From the NCBI GenBank assembly GCA_023014485.1, contig JAJOZX010003321.1:234001-298000 (forward strand): 64,000 bases of DNA, given 5' to 3'. The notes beneath the pieces were generated by a model. It ran no database searches and was not told the origin of the DNA. It was given only the letters and a program-made list of their open reading frames with translations. Every line of letters begins with the position of its first letter. Position 1 is the stretch's first letter. Made by a program: the position numbers and the translations under genes. This document shows positions 42,226 through 53,473 of this stretch, piece after piece. Source of the stretch: Bathynomus jamesi. Its lineage: Eukaryota; Arthropoda; Malacostraca; Isopoda; Cirolanidae.

Positions 42226-42570
42226 GTATATATATCTCGAAGATCGTACGGCCCACATACGCGTAATAAACATCTCGAATCATTGATGACGAGTATGTCA
42301 TTCGCCCTTATGAGATTATTAACATCGAACGTAATCGCTTCAATAGCTCGTAATCCCGTTTGTTTACGAGTAACTCTTCCTTTTGCTTTTGTCTTCTCGA
42401 TCTCGAAGTAATGAACTATGTTAATATACAACGTGCAAGCACAACGTTTCTGTAAACCTGATGGCTGACTCGTACTTGAAAATCGAGTATTTAGGCGATA
42501 TATGGACATTGGTGACAGCCAAAAAGGAATTCGTAATTAGGGTTTGAGGAAATATACGATAATGTCAAAG

Positions 42571-42645
<75 letters not shown>

Positions 42646-42770
42646 TATAACTATTGATCTTTTCATCTAGGTAGCATCTCTCGATTTTACATGAATAATA
42701 AATGATCGATTTTATGTATACGCAGGAAATTGGTGTCCTATTTCAACACACACACACACACACACACACA

Positions 42771-42805
<35 letters not shown>

Positions 42806-42992
42806 TTATAATTTTCCAAGTGAATTCTGTTACATCTTATAATTAATAAGTAATAATTGAGGGACACTGAGCATAGAATTAAATCTGATTCACGTCGTTC
42901 CTGTTGCAATAAAGAATTACTTACATAAACTTGTATTATGTAATTGATCCTCCTCAGGAGAACTTTCTTGCGTAATTCCTACTTTTCAAAAT

Positions 42993-43058
<66 letters not shown>

Positions 43059-43064
43059 TACACA
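42226..43064. other. No gene; (GA)n and (CA)n tracts
   Basis: (GA)n at about 42572-42641 (34 units), (CA)n at 42746-42802, (CA)n/(TA)n/(CA)n at 42996-43060. The minus-strand frame at 42222-42509 is open for 95 codons but matches nothing I know. Confidence 0.6.
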
Positions 43065-43356
43065 CAGGGTGGCGCAAAAGTCACGCATCATAGGAATTTT
43101 CAGTGTTGATTATAATATATATTTTTTTTCTTTCAGGTTGGGGTGGTTGCGAAATTAACAATAGACGAGAGGGTGAGCTTGGTTTTAATGCATGGAATAC
43201 CGGGTACTACAAATCGATGATTCGGTACAGAATTTAAATTCTGTACCGATTCATCTATTGTTAATTTCGCAGCTATCCCCTACCTAAAAGAAAAAAATAA
43301 TCTATTATAATTAATCAACACTGAAAATTCCTATGATGCGCGACTTTTGCGCCACC

Positions 43357-43359
<3 letters not shown>
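43065..43359. mobile_element. Palindromic MITE, family P2, copy 2
   Basis: CAGGGTGGCGCAAAAGTC and complement at the ends; centre near 43222. A small piece of one arm is missing compared with the copy at 9641. Flanked by (CA)n/(TA)n. Confidence 0.9.
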
Positions 43360-43431
<72 letters not shown>

Positions 43432-43827
43432 CTTACGCAATGTTAACTTGAAAATTCTCTCTATGATGAAAATAAAAAGGTATTTTGAAAAAAAAAAAGT
43501 TAGGTTTTGGTAAAAATGAGTTCGATGCAAGTTCTTTAATTAATACTAATGTCCCTCATTCGTCCCAAATGATAATGAAGGAAGATTGATTGGTCATTAT
43601 ACGGAGGCAGAGGTCATTATCATTATGAATTACGTTGTATTTCACAATAACCTCATTAGATCTGGTTTAATTTAATTTTCATTTGTTTGATAAGTCATAT
43701 TTATATCAATTGTGTGTATGTATATACGAGTATAGGGCCTGTATAGGGTTGTGAACTTGTGTGTGTGTGTGTATATGTAAAGTTAGAAAAATACCTATAT
43801 GTGTATATATATATATAATTATATATA
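43360..43827. repeat. (TA)n tract and unique DNA
   Basis: (TA)n 43360-43428 then AT-rich sequence with short (GT)n and (TA)n near 43760-43815. No gene. Confidence 0.8.
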
Positions 43828-45015
43828 CAGGGTGGGCCGTAAGTTTCCATACATAGGAAAAATAAACATTTTTTTATGGACAACCATTTTTATTTATATA
43901 ATATGCTCTACATGGTTGCCATTGTTTTGAAAACACATTTCAATACGTGTTCCCCACTGTTGATGAACACGCATTAGCACAGTTGACGTTATGCTTGTAA
44001 TGGCGTTGGTGATACGTTCCTTTAGATGATTTATGTCTCGTATCTTTTCCTGATACACCATGGCCTTCAAGTGCCCCCAAAGATAGAAATCAAGGGGGGT
44101 GAGATCTGGGGATCTGGGAGGCCACTCCACAGGACCACGCCGACCAATCCAAGCATCCGGAAACTGCTGCTGATCCAAATACCGACGCACGTGAAGACCA
44201 TAATGAGGTGGAGCTCCATCTTGCTGGAAGTAAACTGGGAAGTTACCTTCCTCGTTTAGCAGGGATGGGAAAATCTCTTCTTGCAACATGTTAAGATACC
44301 TTTCGGCATTAAGATTTCCACTGACAGAAATTGGTCCAATAATTCTGTCACCCCATATCCCGGCCCACACCATCACTTTACCGGCACCTTGCATCTTCGT
44401 CGGACTCAGCCAGTTAGGGTTAGCATTACTCCAATAACGTATGTTTTGCCGATTAACCTCTCCATTGACGTAAAAATTTGCTTCATCAGTAAACAAGATC
44501 TTAGTTGAAAAGTTTGCATCCTCGTTCACTTTGGTTAATACCCATTCACAGAATTCCATCCGTCTATCCGGGTCGTCTTCACTCAAATGCTGTGCCATAT
44601 GCAATTTGTATGGATGCCATTTGTTTGCTTTCAAAATGCGCCTGATACTCGATCTGCTGACACCACTTTCTGCAGACAACCGTCGTGTACTTTTTCTGGG
44701 ACTCCGTGTAAGCGCTGTAAGTATCGTAGCTGTTGTGTCTTCATCGGTGGCTGTACGTCTTGGACCACTTCGCGGTTGATCTGCAACATTTCCAGTTTTC
44801 TGAAACTTGTTAATAAGTTTTGCCACAGTGTCGTGTGTGATGTTCGTTCCATGTTGTCTGTTAAAGTTCATTGCAACCATGCGACTGCTTCCCGACCCAG
44901 CCATCAGTATGATTTCAATTCGTTGCTCTTTCGTCAAACGCATATTCTTAGGGTATCTGAAACATAAAAACAAACGTTTAATTTTTCCTATGTATGGAAA
45001 CTTACGGCCCACCCT
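43828..45015 (-). mobile_element. Mariner-like transposon, apparently intact
   Basis: Perfect terminal inverted repeats of about 30 bp (CAGGGTGGGCCGTAAGTTTC and complement), TA on both sides, one uninterrupted transposase. A deleted sister is at 53768. Confidence 0.95.
43894..44943 (-). CDS. Mariner-like transposase, full length
   Basis: 349 residues from the ATG at 44943 (MRLTKEQRIEIILMAGSGSS); the frame upstream lies in the terminal repeat. It has two N-terminal helix-turn-helix motifs (around 20-50 and STRRLSAESGVSRSSIRRIL), then EDDPDRRMEFCEW. The catalytic core has Asp in KILFTDEANFYVNG, Asp in VYFQQDGAPPHYG and Asp in PRSPDLTPLDFYLWG. By my count 42 residues separate the second and last Asp, longer than the 34 of classical mariner. 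The stop is right after HVEHII. No stop or frameshift. Cut-and-paste transposase acting at TA sites; probably encoded by a recently active element. Confidence 0.93.
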   Translation of the reverse strand: MRLTKEQRIEIILMAGSGSSRMVAMNFNRQHGTNITHDTVAKLINKFQKTGNVADQPRSGPRRTATDEDTTATILTALTRSPRKSTRRLSAESGVSRSSIRRILKANKWHPYKLHMAQHLSEDDPDRRMEFCEWVLTKVNEDANFSTKILFTDEANFYVNGEVNRQNIRYWSNANPNWLSPTKMQGAGKVMVWAGIWGDRIIGPISVSGNLNAERYLNMLQEEIFPSLLNEEGNFPVYFQQDGAPPHYGLHVRRYLDQQQFPDAWIGRRGPVEWPPRSPDLTPLDFYLWGHLKAMVYQEKIRDINHLKERITNAITSITSTVLMRVHQQWGTRIEMCFQNNGNHVEHII

Positions 45016-45060
45016 GTATATGTATGTATGCATTCTATGTATGTATGTACGTGTGGCAGG

Positions 45061-45249
45061 TTTTTTTGTAACGCAAAAATCATCATGTGACGGAGGAGAC
45101 CTTCAGCGTTTGTGTGACATTCGAACCACGGGTCGCTAAATCATCTAGACGCAGAGTAGGGTCACCCATCCAACTCGTGAACAAACCCAACGTCACTAAA
45201 CTCCCCTAATCAAACGGAAGCGGTGTTGTGATGAGGCCAGTCGCAGCCC
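45061..45249 (-). mobile_element. 5S-derived SINE, copy 3
   Basis: Minus-strand head with GTTTGTTCACGAGTTGGATGGGTGACC split over AGTGACGTTGGG and TTGGATGGGTGACC. The tail toward 45061 matches the family. Confidence 0.75.
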
Positions 45250-45543
45250 TGTATGTATGTTCTCGTATGTATAATATATGCGTGTGGGGGGGGGGGTAAA
45301 TATTGTGTGCACAGACACACACACAGTTCTGTGAAGCATATCTTACGAAACAAATGCTCATGTACACAGCCGCATACAGATGCAGCCATATTTGCATAAG
45401 AAAAGGTCACTCTGTGTAACATTTCCTCATAATCTACAATTATTAAACTTGCTTAAGTAATGTTTCATGGACAGGACCACTCGAAACGTTAAATTTGATA
45501 CGTCATACAAGTCTTTCACCCAAAAATAATTACGTCAAAAGGC

Positions 45544-45590
<47 letters not shown>

Positions 45591-45848
45591 GGCTGGATTA
45601 AGTTCATGCAATGACCTATTTTCCGATGTTATCTATATCTACTGATCTTTCATCCCTTTGTGCACTAGGTCATCATTACGAAAAACGATTAAAGGAAGAC
45701 TGTCAGTATAAAAGGTGAATTTATTATTATTATTATTATTATTTTCTGATTAATTAACTTAATTATTATTGTCTCAAGATTCAAGAGAAATTCACATCTT
45801 GCCCATTACATTTCAGTGATTATAACAAAAAGACCTTTTCATTATATA

Positions 45849-45889
<41 letters not shown>

Positions 45890-46083
45890 TACGTACATAC
45901 ATATATACAGTATACACAATGAACTGTACTTAGGCTTTTAAAGCTTCTTTGTTAAGGAACTTTAAATTTGTGACATGATAGAAATCTGGTATGTAATAAT
46001 AAATGAACTGGTACAGCGCTCAGGCCAATTAATGCGGCCCATTACGCTAACTCCTGCATTATTATTATCATTATTATTATTAG
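45250..46083. other. No gene; microsatellites
   Basis: G9 run at 45287, (AC)n and (TA)n at 45544-45582, (TTA)n near 45722, (GT)n 45852-45887, (TTA)n near 46060. No coding region. Confidence 0.65.
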
Positions 46084-46170
46084 TCAGCGCCATCGTGGGT
46101 CGAACTCCCGACCTCATTGTCTTCTCATAAAGGGAAAATATGTTACCAGCTGAGCCATCACGGGCCCTGG
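46084..46170 (-). other. tRNA-like sequence (SINE head)
   Basis: Minus strand: A-box TGGCTCAGCTGG, B-box GGGAGTTCGACCC and partly pairing ends. The variable spacing and a long T/A-rich anticodon region argue against a real tRNA gene. Confidence 0.6.
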
Positions 46171-46214
46171 CAATCCAGTATTTAAAGAGACTGCCCTGAC
46201 GTTATTTCGCTTTT

Positions 46215-46382
46215 ACGTTTTGGGACTCTTTTCACCGCTTCCACGTTTTGGTACGTCTTTCACCGCTTCCACGTTTTGGGACGTCTTCCACCACTTCCAC
46301 GTTTTGGGACATCTTTCACCGCTTCTACGTTTTGGGACGTCCTTTATCGCTTCCATGTTCTTGGACGTCTTTCACCACTTCC
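46215..46382 (+). repeat. 28-bp minisatellite, six copies
   Basis: Unit ACGTTTTGGGACGTCTTTCA plus CCGCTTCC, six back-to-back copies with a few substitutions and no indels. Confidence 0.95.
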
Positions 46383-46524
46383 ACCACTATTCACTTAACA
46401 CAACACTTCTTTAGTACGATGATGAGCTAATGGAACCTCCATGCAGGTAGTTGTGGTACGAGGAACTCGCTCGTACATTATACCCCTACAGGGACTCATA
46501 CATACATACATAATAATGTTCGGG

Positions 46525-46605
46525 GTTTTAACCTCCTTCGTAACACATAAAAGAAAATCACGTGACGGAGGGGACCTACGCCTTTACCCGGGATCCGAAC
46601 CACTA
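46525..46605 (-). mobile_element. 5S-derived SINE, copy 4 (tail only)
   Basis: TTTTAACCTCCTTCGTAACA, ATCACGTGACGGAGGGGACC and GGGATCCGAACC are the family body and tail. The 5S head is missing. Confidence 0.7.
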
Positions 46606-46722
46606 CTTTCTCATCAAGGAAATTTCGAAGGAAACACTTTATTTTGCTCAATCACCTTCGTTGCAAACTTTCAACCAGGGTTGAATACCTTCGTCTTTAC
46701 GTCGAATTCAGTGACTTTGGAT

Positions 46723-46755
<33 letters not shown>

Positions 46756-46758
<3 letters not shown>

Positions 46759-48034
46759 TGATGTAGCGGATGTCATTTTTTTCACATCCGCGGATGCGGA
46801 TAAGGATGTTTGATTTCAACATCCGCGGATGCGGATGCGGATGTCTACATTTTCGTCATTTTTTAGGATATATTCGAGATTTGTTGTGTTTAACGTATAT
46901 AATAAGTTATTATATAGAGAGAGCTGTAGCTATAATGTAGTATAATTGATTAATTGTACAATAATTGCTGTACTTTTCTCTGAACATATAAAATAATATC
47001 AAGCATCTAACTAATATAGAAATCAATTAGTGAATTCGTCTGCAAATAAATTCGCTATATTTTGTTGAGTTTCAGCCACAATTAGAAACCATAATTGTGT
47101 TACCAGGATGCGGGACGTGAACCCAACTCAAATGCACCCCACCGACCTCTTTCCCCAACCTCCTCCACCCTTATAGAAAGAGATCTTTAATTAGCTTGAT
47201 AACTATTTATATTAAGTTTAAAGTTTTATTAGGCATATTTATAAATGAGTAATTAAAATAAGTAAACTAAGATGTTCATCGTTTAATGTTCAAACTTAAT
47301 TATAGGAAGGTTATGCTTAAGGAACATTAATTTTTCTGCCTTTTCTGCTGCCAGTCTGTTTCTCTTTTCATCATATATTAATCCAGCACTGCTAAATAAT
47401 CTCTCGCTTGGTACGTTTGTTGGAGGAGAGGCTAAATGTTTCCTTGCAAGTTTACTCAAGTATGGATAGATATTCTGCGTATTTTTCCACCAACTAATAG
47501 GATTGTCACATGCAGCCAGGCGTTTTTCTTGGTGATAGCTCTCGATCATTTTTACTACATCTTTTGACATCGCGTAGGTCTCGTCATTGCTGCTTGACTC
47601 AAGAAACTGAGAGACAGATTCTGTGATAGATTTGCTTGTTGAAGGTGTTGGTTCTGTCACTGAAACTTTTATTCTTTTGGTGGGTGGCGAAGCGACAGAT
47701 TCAAGAGATTGAAGCTCTTCAACTGCTTTGCCAAGTGATGATTTAACTCGTTCTAATGTACTAGGTGAAAATAACTTAGCTTTGTAACGTGGATCTAAGT
47801 AGGTTGCAAGAGAGTAACTTCATACAAGAACAGCCTCTCGTCTTGTCGCTTGCATCACTTTTGCGCACAATGAACTAGTTCTATTAATATAGTAGAATTT
47901 GATAATTTCCGCTTATTAATGACGTTTTATCTCAACGGTCCACATCCACGACATCCGCAGTCCAAAGTGCGGACGCGGATGTGGATGCGAGAAAATGTGC
48001 GGATGTTCCGCGGATGCGGATGTGACCTACATCA

Positions 48035-48037
<3 letters not shown>
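46756..48037 (-). mobile_element. hAT element with GGATGC subterminal repeats
   Basis: TAGTGATGTAGCGGATGTCA at the left, and complement-type ending ACCTACATCACTA at the right. CGGATGCGGATG-type repeats lie within 130 bp of each end. A hAT dimerisation ORF is inside. Flanked by TA microsatellites, so the target duplication cannot be read. Confidence 0.9.
47283..47825 (-). pseudogene. hAT transposase C-terminal region
   Basis: The open frame extends to about 47825 and begins with YSLATYLDPRYKAKLF, a strong hAT signature. A Ser/Thr-rich linker follows, then the dimerisation domain: NPISWWKNTQNIYPYLSKLA, ASPPTNVPSERLFSSAGLIY and NRLAAEKAEKLMFLKHNL. The stop follows IIKFEH. The catalytic N-terminal part and BED finger are absent. 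The remaining 180 residues have no lesion. Confidence 0.9.
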
Positions 48038-48075
<38 letters not shown>

Positions 48076-48077
<2 letters not shown>

Positions 48078-48300
48078 CCTACAGTTTAACGTGGAATCCA
48101 AACCACGCCCCACCAGCAGCAGCCCAGCGTCTTAACCACTAGGCTCCCCAGGGTACCCATTTATCTACCAACCACTTTCTTTATTGTGTGGAAGGATGAA
48201 CAAATGGATTTTGCTGCTCGCCGCCTGCCGTCACCGGTTCTCGATCTCGGGGCCGATGGATTCGTAGTCAGCGACGCTAACCACCACACCACCAAGGTGT
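48076..48300 (-). mobile_element. Dimeric tRNA SINE
   Basis: Minus strand: first head TTGGTGGTGTGGTGGTTAGC with GAGATCGAGAACC, linker TTCCACACAATAAAG, second head GAGCCTAGTGGTTAAGACGC. Most intact for the first head, with the GAATCCATCGGCCC anticodon region. Confidence 0.82.
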
Positions 48301-48537
48301 ATATTCTGAAAGAAGTTCGAGGACATAGATAAAATTTCTGGAAAATATAAAAAATTACTAATTGGTAATAACTGTGTTTTTTATTTTATTTTATTATCTT
48401 GGTGACAGTGTAAAAAAAATTATGCTTTTGGAAATTTTATGTTTCTACCTGAACTTTTTTCCGAAACTATGCATGCATATGTACCATCGATTACAAAAGT
48501 CTTGATATACTAGTCGGTAAAATGTAGGTATGGCGCA

Positions 48538-48591
<54 letters not shown>

Positions 48592-48594
<3 letters not shown>

Positions 48595-48787
48595 ACGCCC
48601 CAACATCGCTTCTCATAAGCTCAGCGGAGTTAAGCGACATTAAGTCTGGGTAGTAGTTGGATGGGTGACCCTTCTCTTCGTTCAAATGACGTAGCGACCC
48701 CGTAGATGGTTCGGATCCCGCGTAAAGCTAAATTTATAGATCCCCTCCGTCGCATAATGACCTTTACTCATACGAAGGAGGTTAAAA
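48592..48787 (+). mobile_element. 5S-derived SINE, copy 5 (best head)
   Basis: Head: CGGAGTTAAGCGACATTAAG then GGGTAGTAGTTGGATGGGTG ACC. This closely follows the 5S rRNA internal control region (AGTTAAGC...GGTAGTA-TTGGATGGGTGACC). The family body and tail follow, ending ACGAAGGAGGTTAAAAC. Confidence 0.85.
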
Positions 48788-48884
48788 CAATCCCAAAACG
48801 TTGTCATTATGCGTAAGAAAGACCTATCCGGCGGTTGGTTCAGAACTACTGTAGGTTGTAGGTTGTGAGGGTGGTCAGGTGGTG

Positions 48885-49110
48885 GGTTTGGGGTTGTTGA
48901 ACCTTCTTCGTATTAGCGAAGGTCATCATGTGACCGAGAGGACCTATAAAGTTTTACGTGGGATCTGAACTATTTACGGAGTCGCTACATCATCCGAACT
49001 ACTGACCAGACCCAACGTCGCTTAACTTCTCTACTCTAATGGGAAACGATATTTCCCATTAGATTAAATCGTGGCTAAGATGTAGCCCTCGTTATAGGTA
49101 GTTGAAAAGC
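48885..49110 (-). mobile_element. 5S-derived SINE, copy 6
   Basis: Inverted relative to copy 5 and 100 bp away. Body blocks ATCATGTGACCGAGAGGACC and TTACGTGGGATCTGAAC, then the head with CCAACGTCGCTTAAC. Contains a TTTCCCATTAGA-type local palindrome at 49030-49070. Confidence 0.78.
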
Positions 49111-49567
49111 CGCCCTTCGTGTTAACGCGCAATGGGAGTGTCCTTCCTTCCTTTGGTAAATAATGGCGAACAGCCGTTAATTTTAAATTAAAATTCAAAA
49201 AACAAATGTTTAAAAATATCATAAAATTATAATTGGGGGGAGAAATTATTTGACGAAATTACTTTAATGGTGTAACGATTTCCTTATCACTCCTTCGAGT
49301 TCACCGCAAATATTCCCATGGCGGAAGGAGAGTGAAAAAGAATTGAAAAGAGGAATTTAATAAAAAAATAAAAAAATTGGTAACTAATTTGATTGGAGGA
49401 GTCTGTATGGAGACGAAAGATACAGATCACGTTCCTTTCAAACTTAATTTGAAATTAATAACAGCGGAGTCAGTTTGGAACAGAAATTGAACCACTCTTC
49501 TCTCTCTCTCTCTCCATTTGTTCTTGAAGAGAATCATCGTGGTGTCTACCTACTTTTGTCAACCCTC

Positions 49568-49621
<54 letters not shown>

Positions 49622-50118
49622 GTAGCAGTCTCGTACATTTGTTTCTCTTCACCTTTACGAGCTTGAACGTAACACAGACTAATACAGGGTGTCTCAGAAG
49701 TCGCGCACCACACATCGGGTCATCCGCACCTATAAATCCGCTCGACTTCTGACACCCTATAGAAATAATTTAAAAATTCTACTCCTTCGAATGAGAAGGT
49801 TTGGGTATACGAACACGGATGGTAACTTGCGTACAAAAGTCGATCTGTGTCGACAACAGGACATCGTATTCAGACTTTAATAAACTAAACTTAATCCTAC
49901 CTAACTTAGCCAAACCTAACTCAGTTCATTAACCGTAATTGTCCCTTTTTTTTGGGAACACATTTTAACGATAAAATTTAAGTAAAAATTAAATGATAAA
50001 ATTTTAAATTTAAACTTTTTAGTTTTTTATTATTATATTTATTTTATCAGAAACCTTTTTTACGTTTATTTAAAATTTGTGAAACTGACTATATTTTCAA
50101 GAAATATCAAGAAATATA
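49111..50118. other. No gene; one tiny MITE and microsatellites
   Basis: (TC)n 49498-49515, (TA)n 49574-49618. AT-rich sequence after 49920. The MITE at 49685-49758 is listed separately. Confidence 0.6.
49685..49758. mobile_element. 74-bp mariner-type mini-MITE
   Basis: CAGGGTGTCTCAGAAGTCG and CGACTTCTGACACCCT are the ends, bounded by TA. One of the smallest elements with both ends that I see here. Confidence 0.75.
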
Positions 50119-50692
50119 CAGGGTGTCCGAGAATTATCTGTACAATTTTTGGCTGTTATTAAAAGTCAACCATGAAGTGTAGAAATTCCAGTCTTGTCCC
50201 ATTTTACAGAGAATCTCATTAAGTTTTTTCTGATACCATGTTTTGACAAGTTTTTTAGAAATTCCAGTGTGTCCGAACATTATCTGTACAATTTCATCTT
50301 TTAATAAAATTCTTGATAACACACGTAAAATTCTTAAACAAGATTATTTAGAATCTGTATTTTCAAAAGTTTCTTTTATTAAAGTAACGTTGTTACAAAC
50401 ATTCGATATGTGCACCATTAGTGATTCGCAAAACATCCAATCGATACTCCAAATGTTGCCATGTACGCTGCAGCATATCCACGTCAATTCGCTCAATAGC
50501 AGCTGTGATTCTTGCTTTTAAATCATCAATGTCTGTCACCCGCGTACATTTCTAAAAAACTTGTCAAAACGTGGTATCAGAAAAAACTTAATGAGATTCT
50601 CTGTAAAATAGGACAACACTGGAATTTCTACACTTCATGGTTGACTTTTAATAACAGCCAAAAATTGTACAGATAATTCTCGGACACCCTGT
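50119..50692 (-). mobile_element. Mariner-like deletion derivative, family M1, copy 2
   Basis: Same ends and interior as 13313-13879 but inserted in the opposite orientation. TA flanks. Confidence 0.92.
50395..50547 (-). pseudogene. Transposase C-terminal remnant (M1, copy 2)
   Basis: Encodes the same DIDDLKARITAAIERIDVDM tail as 13461-13607, ending just before the AATGTTTGTAACA stop region. Both copies share the same deletion breakpoint, so they amplified as a non-autonomous unit. Confidence 0.85.
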
Positions 50693-50966
50693 ACTATATA
50701 AAAAAAAAGATCTTACTTTTAATGGGTTAATTTAACCTAAAAAAAAAACAAAAAAACCTGTCGATAATACGAAGTGGAGTCAATAAATACGCAGAATTTA
50801 TTGACGATGTTTATAATGAAACAGTTTTAGACATTTATTAACTACACCTGGTATATGTCGCGTGGAGAAAATGACGTTATCTTGGGGCTGTGTTGCGCCT
50901 CAATATCGTATAGAGACGAAGAGAATGATATAATGTGGTTGGTCCCCACGGTACATATTTCATTAA

Positions 50967-51021
<55 letters not shown>

Positions 51022-51452
51022 ATTAAATCATTTGTCTTCCGGACAAGGAAGATACGAGAAAATCTGTGATTTAGTGAATCACTTCAATTCATTATTAAAC
51101 CTTTCAATCAATGATTCATCAAATCTGAAGATTCGCAATCAATCGACATTAAAAGTAATTATTCTCTCTCTCTCTATCTCTCTCTCTCTCTTCTCTCTCT
51201 CTCTCTTAAAAACAGAACTCTGTGCGAAATTAAGACCCTTATTTCATTCGTCTCAGAACACGACTCTAAGTAAGAATGAAAAAAAAATGACGATAAAAGT
51301 AAAAAGAAATATGAAATTTCTTTTTTTTTTTGTAAAGAAAATATAAAAATAATTTCTTAAATCCATGAAAAATGTTTCAACTTATGAAAGTAATTCATTT
51401 ATTCATTCATTATCTTTAAATAAGGGCAATTTCAATTCACAGAACTTCATTT

Positions 51453-51519
<67 letters not shown>

Positions 51520-52070
51520 TATTAGAGTGTGATCTGTCCTTGCGTGACTGTATACACATTACCTATATTGTTTTCGATTTGTTTTGCAAATAAAAAAAAA
51601 AGTTTCCCAAGTTTTTTACACTTTAGCAAATGTTATAACTTATAACATTGCTCGGAACATTTCTGGTAACAACGTATCTCATTCTATAAGATTTAATCCC
51701 TAACCATTAAAGTAATTAAACCCAATTTAATTACGTTAATTACTCGGTTTTAACTGCAAAATTTTTAAAAAGTTTTTCAAACACTTTTTTCAACTGAAAC
51801 GATTTAATTAAAAATATTTTTTTAATTGTATTTTATTTATTTTATATAAAATAATTAACCGAAAATAATTTAAATTTAAGTTCAATGAAAAGAAATTTTG
51901 TTAAAAGGAATTAAAGTTTTAATATTAAATAGTTTTTTTTTAAATGTCAAGTAATTTATGGGAAAATTGATTACATTTAAAATTAAAATATTATCTATTG
52001 CTTAGTTTAATTTTAGCATAAAAATAAACTAAAAACAACACTTGTTTACCGACTTTATTTTCCTCCTTAA

Positions 52071-52139
<69 letters not shown>

Positions 52140-52206
52140 CATGTATATTTCTCACCCCCATAAAAAAAATTTAGGGAAAATTCAGTTATTTTTTTTTAAA
52201 AAAAAG
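50693..52206. other. No gene; (GA)n, (CA)n and (TA)n
   Basis: (GA)n 50970-51018 and 51456-51514, (TC)n 51160-51206, (CA)n-(TA)n 52069-52132. The remainder is very AT-rich. Confidence 0.75.
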
Positions 52207-52787
52207 GTGCTTTCTTGTTAACGGGAATACCCAACCGCCCGCCATCATCTGGATTCGTATCTTGCGAAATTCATGTAACGACAACGTACCGAAAGCAGCG
52301 ACGTTTTTTCTGCGATTTTAGATGACATAAAGACATTTTGGCCCCCTACTAACTGATTATCGCTTACATATTAACTAATTTCATTTAAATGATTAATAAA
52401 TTCGGTACTTACGTATTATCGGCACTACCAAACTGTTTAGGATGTATTTTTGCTCTCGTCATTTTCGTTTAAACTAACGAAAATATCACAACTTAACCTA
52501 AACAATAATTATCAAAGGCGTACAGTCGACCTAATCGGGCATTCAATTCACCTAACTGGGCATTCAGTTGACCTAACCGGGCATTTTCCGTTATATTAAC
52601 CTGTTAGGTTAATTCAATGCCTGGTTAGGTCAATTGAATGCCCGGTTAGGTCAACTGTACGCCCTTGATGACTGGTTGGGTTAAGTTGTGGTATTTTCGT
52701 TAGTTTAAACGAAAATGACGAGAGCAAAAATACACAACAAATAGTTTGGTGGCGGGCGGTTGGGTATTCCCGTTAACAGGAAAGCAC
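52207..52787. mobile_element. Foldback family F, large copy
   Basis: Outer inverted ends GTGCTTTCTTGTTAACGGGA and complement enclose CCCAACCGCCCGCC arms. The inner hairpin CTCGTCATTTTCGTTTAAAC then AACGAAAATATC core and tandem GGGCATTCA-type units are palindromic about 52600. Asymmetric unique sequence occupies 52245-52435. Confidence 0.88.
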
Positions 52788-52934
52788 TAAAAAAAATTTA
52801 AATTTACTCTCAATTTCGAAATTTTTCGACCGTGACGTCACGGAGAATGAATGTTATGGCGGAAAATACTATTTTAAAAGTCGTAACATGATTCGAAATT
52901 TATTTACTTTTTCATATATATATATATATAATAT
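52788..52934. other. Unique AT-rich spacer
   Basis: Contains TGACGTCACGG near 52831 and a short (TA)n. No feature. Confidence 0.5.
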
Positions 52935-53007
52935 AACGTAAAGAACGACGCTTGTATAGGAGATATTCCGCGCAAGACGAGAAAGAGAAAACAACAAATG
53001 AAAAAAT

Positions 53008-53083
53008 GAAGTACCACCTGGGAATCGAACCCGGGATCTTCCGATTGCCGGTCAGACGCGATAACCACTACACCATGGACTTC
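53008..53083 (-). other. tRNA-like SINE head (left arm)
   Basis: A-box TGGTGTAGTGG, B-box GGTTCGATTCC. The acceptor pairs GAAG/CTTC. Best tRNA-Arg resemblance: TTATCGCGTCTGACC. Confidence 0.78.
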
Positions 53084-53397
53084 ACTCTTCCAAATGCCGT
53101 AATTCCTCTACATACTCGCAGAAACCAATGCCCCAAGGGGGCACCTCCCGCATGCCGTAACATTATATACATTCAACTGCAAAGAACACGCAGTATAAAT
53201 AACGTAAAGAACGACGCTTGTATAGGAGATATTCCGCGCAAGACGAGAAATATCTCCTATACAAGCGTCGTTCTTTACGTTATTTATACTGCGTGTTCTT
53301 TGCAGTTGAATGTATATAATGTTACGGCATGCGGGAGGTGCCCCTTGGGGCATTGGTTTCTGCGAGTATGTAGAGGAATTACGGCATTTGGAAGAGT

Positions 53398-53473
53398 GAA
53401 GTCCATGGTGTAGTGGTTATCGCGTCTGACCGGCAATCGGAAGATCCCGGGTTCGATTCCCAGGTGGTACTTC
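53398..53473 (+). other. tRNA-like SINE head (right arm)
   Basis: Same 76 bases as 53008-53083 in the opposite direction, with no difference that I can see. Confidence 0.78.

Noticed and set aside
42222..42509. Minus-strand 95-codon frame
   Set aside because: No recognisable motif, no promoter or splice context; part overlaps the SINE tail.
48592..48700. Genuine 5S rRNA gene
   Set aside because: Only the internal promoter region matches; the rest is a repeat body shared by six dispersed copies.
52450..52740. Arthropod telomere repeat (TTAGG)n
   Set aside because: TTAGG-like words (GGTTAGGTT) occur, but only as parts of the foldback core, not as a tandem array.
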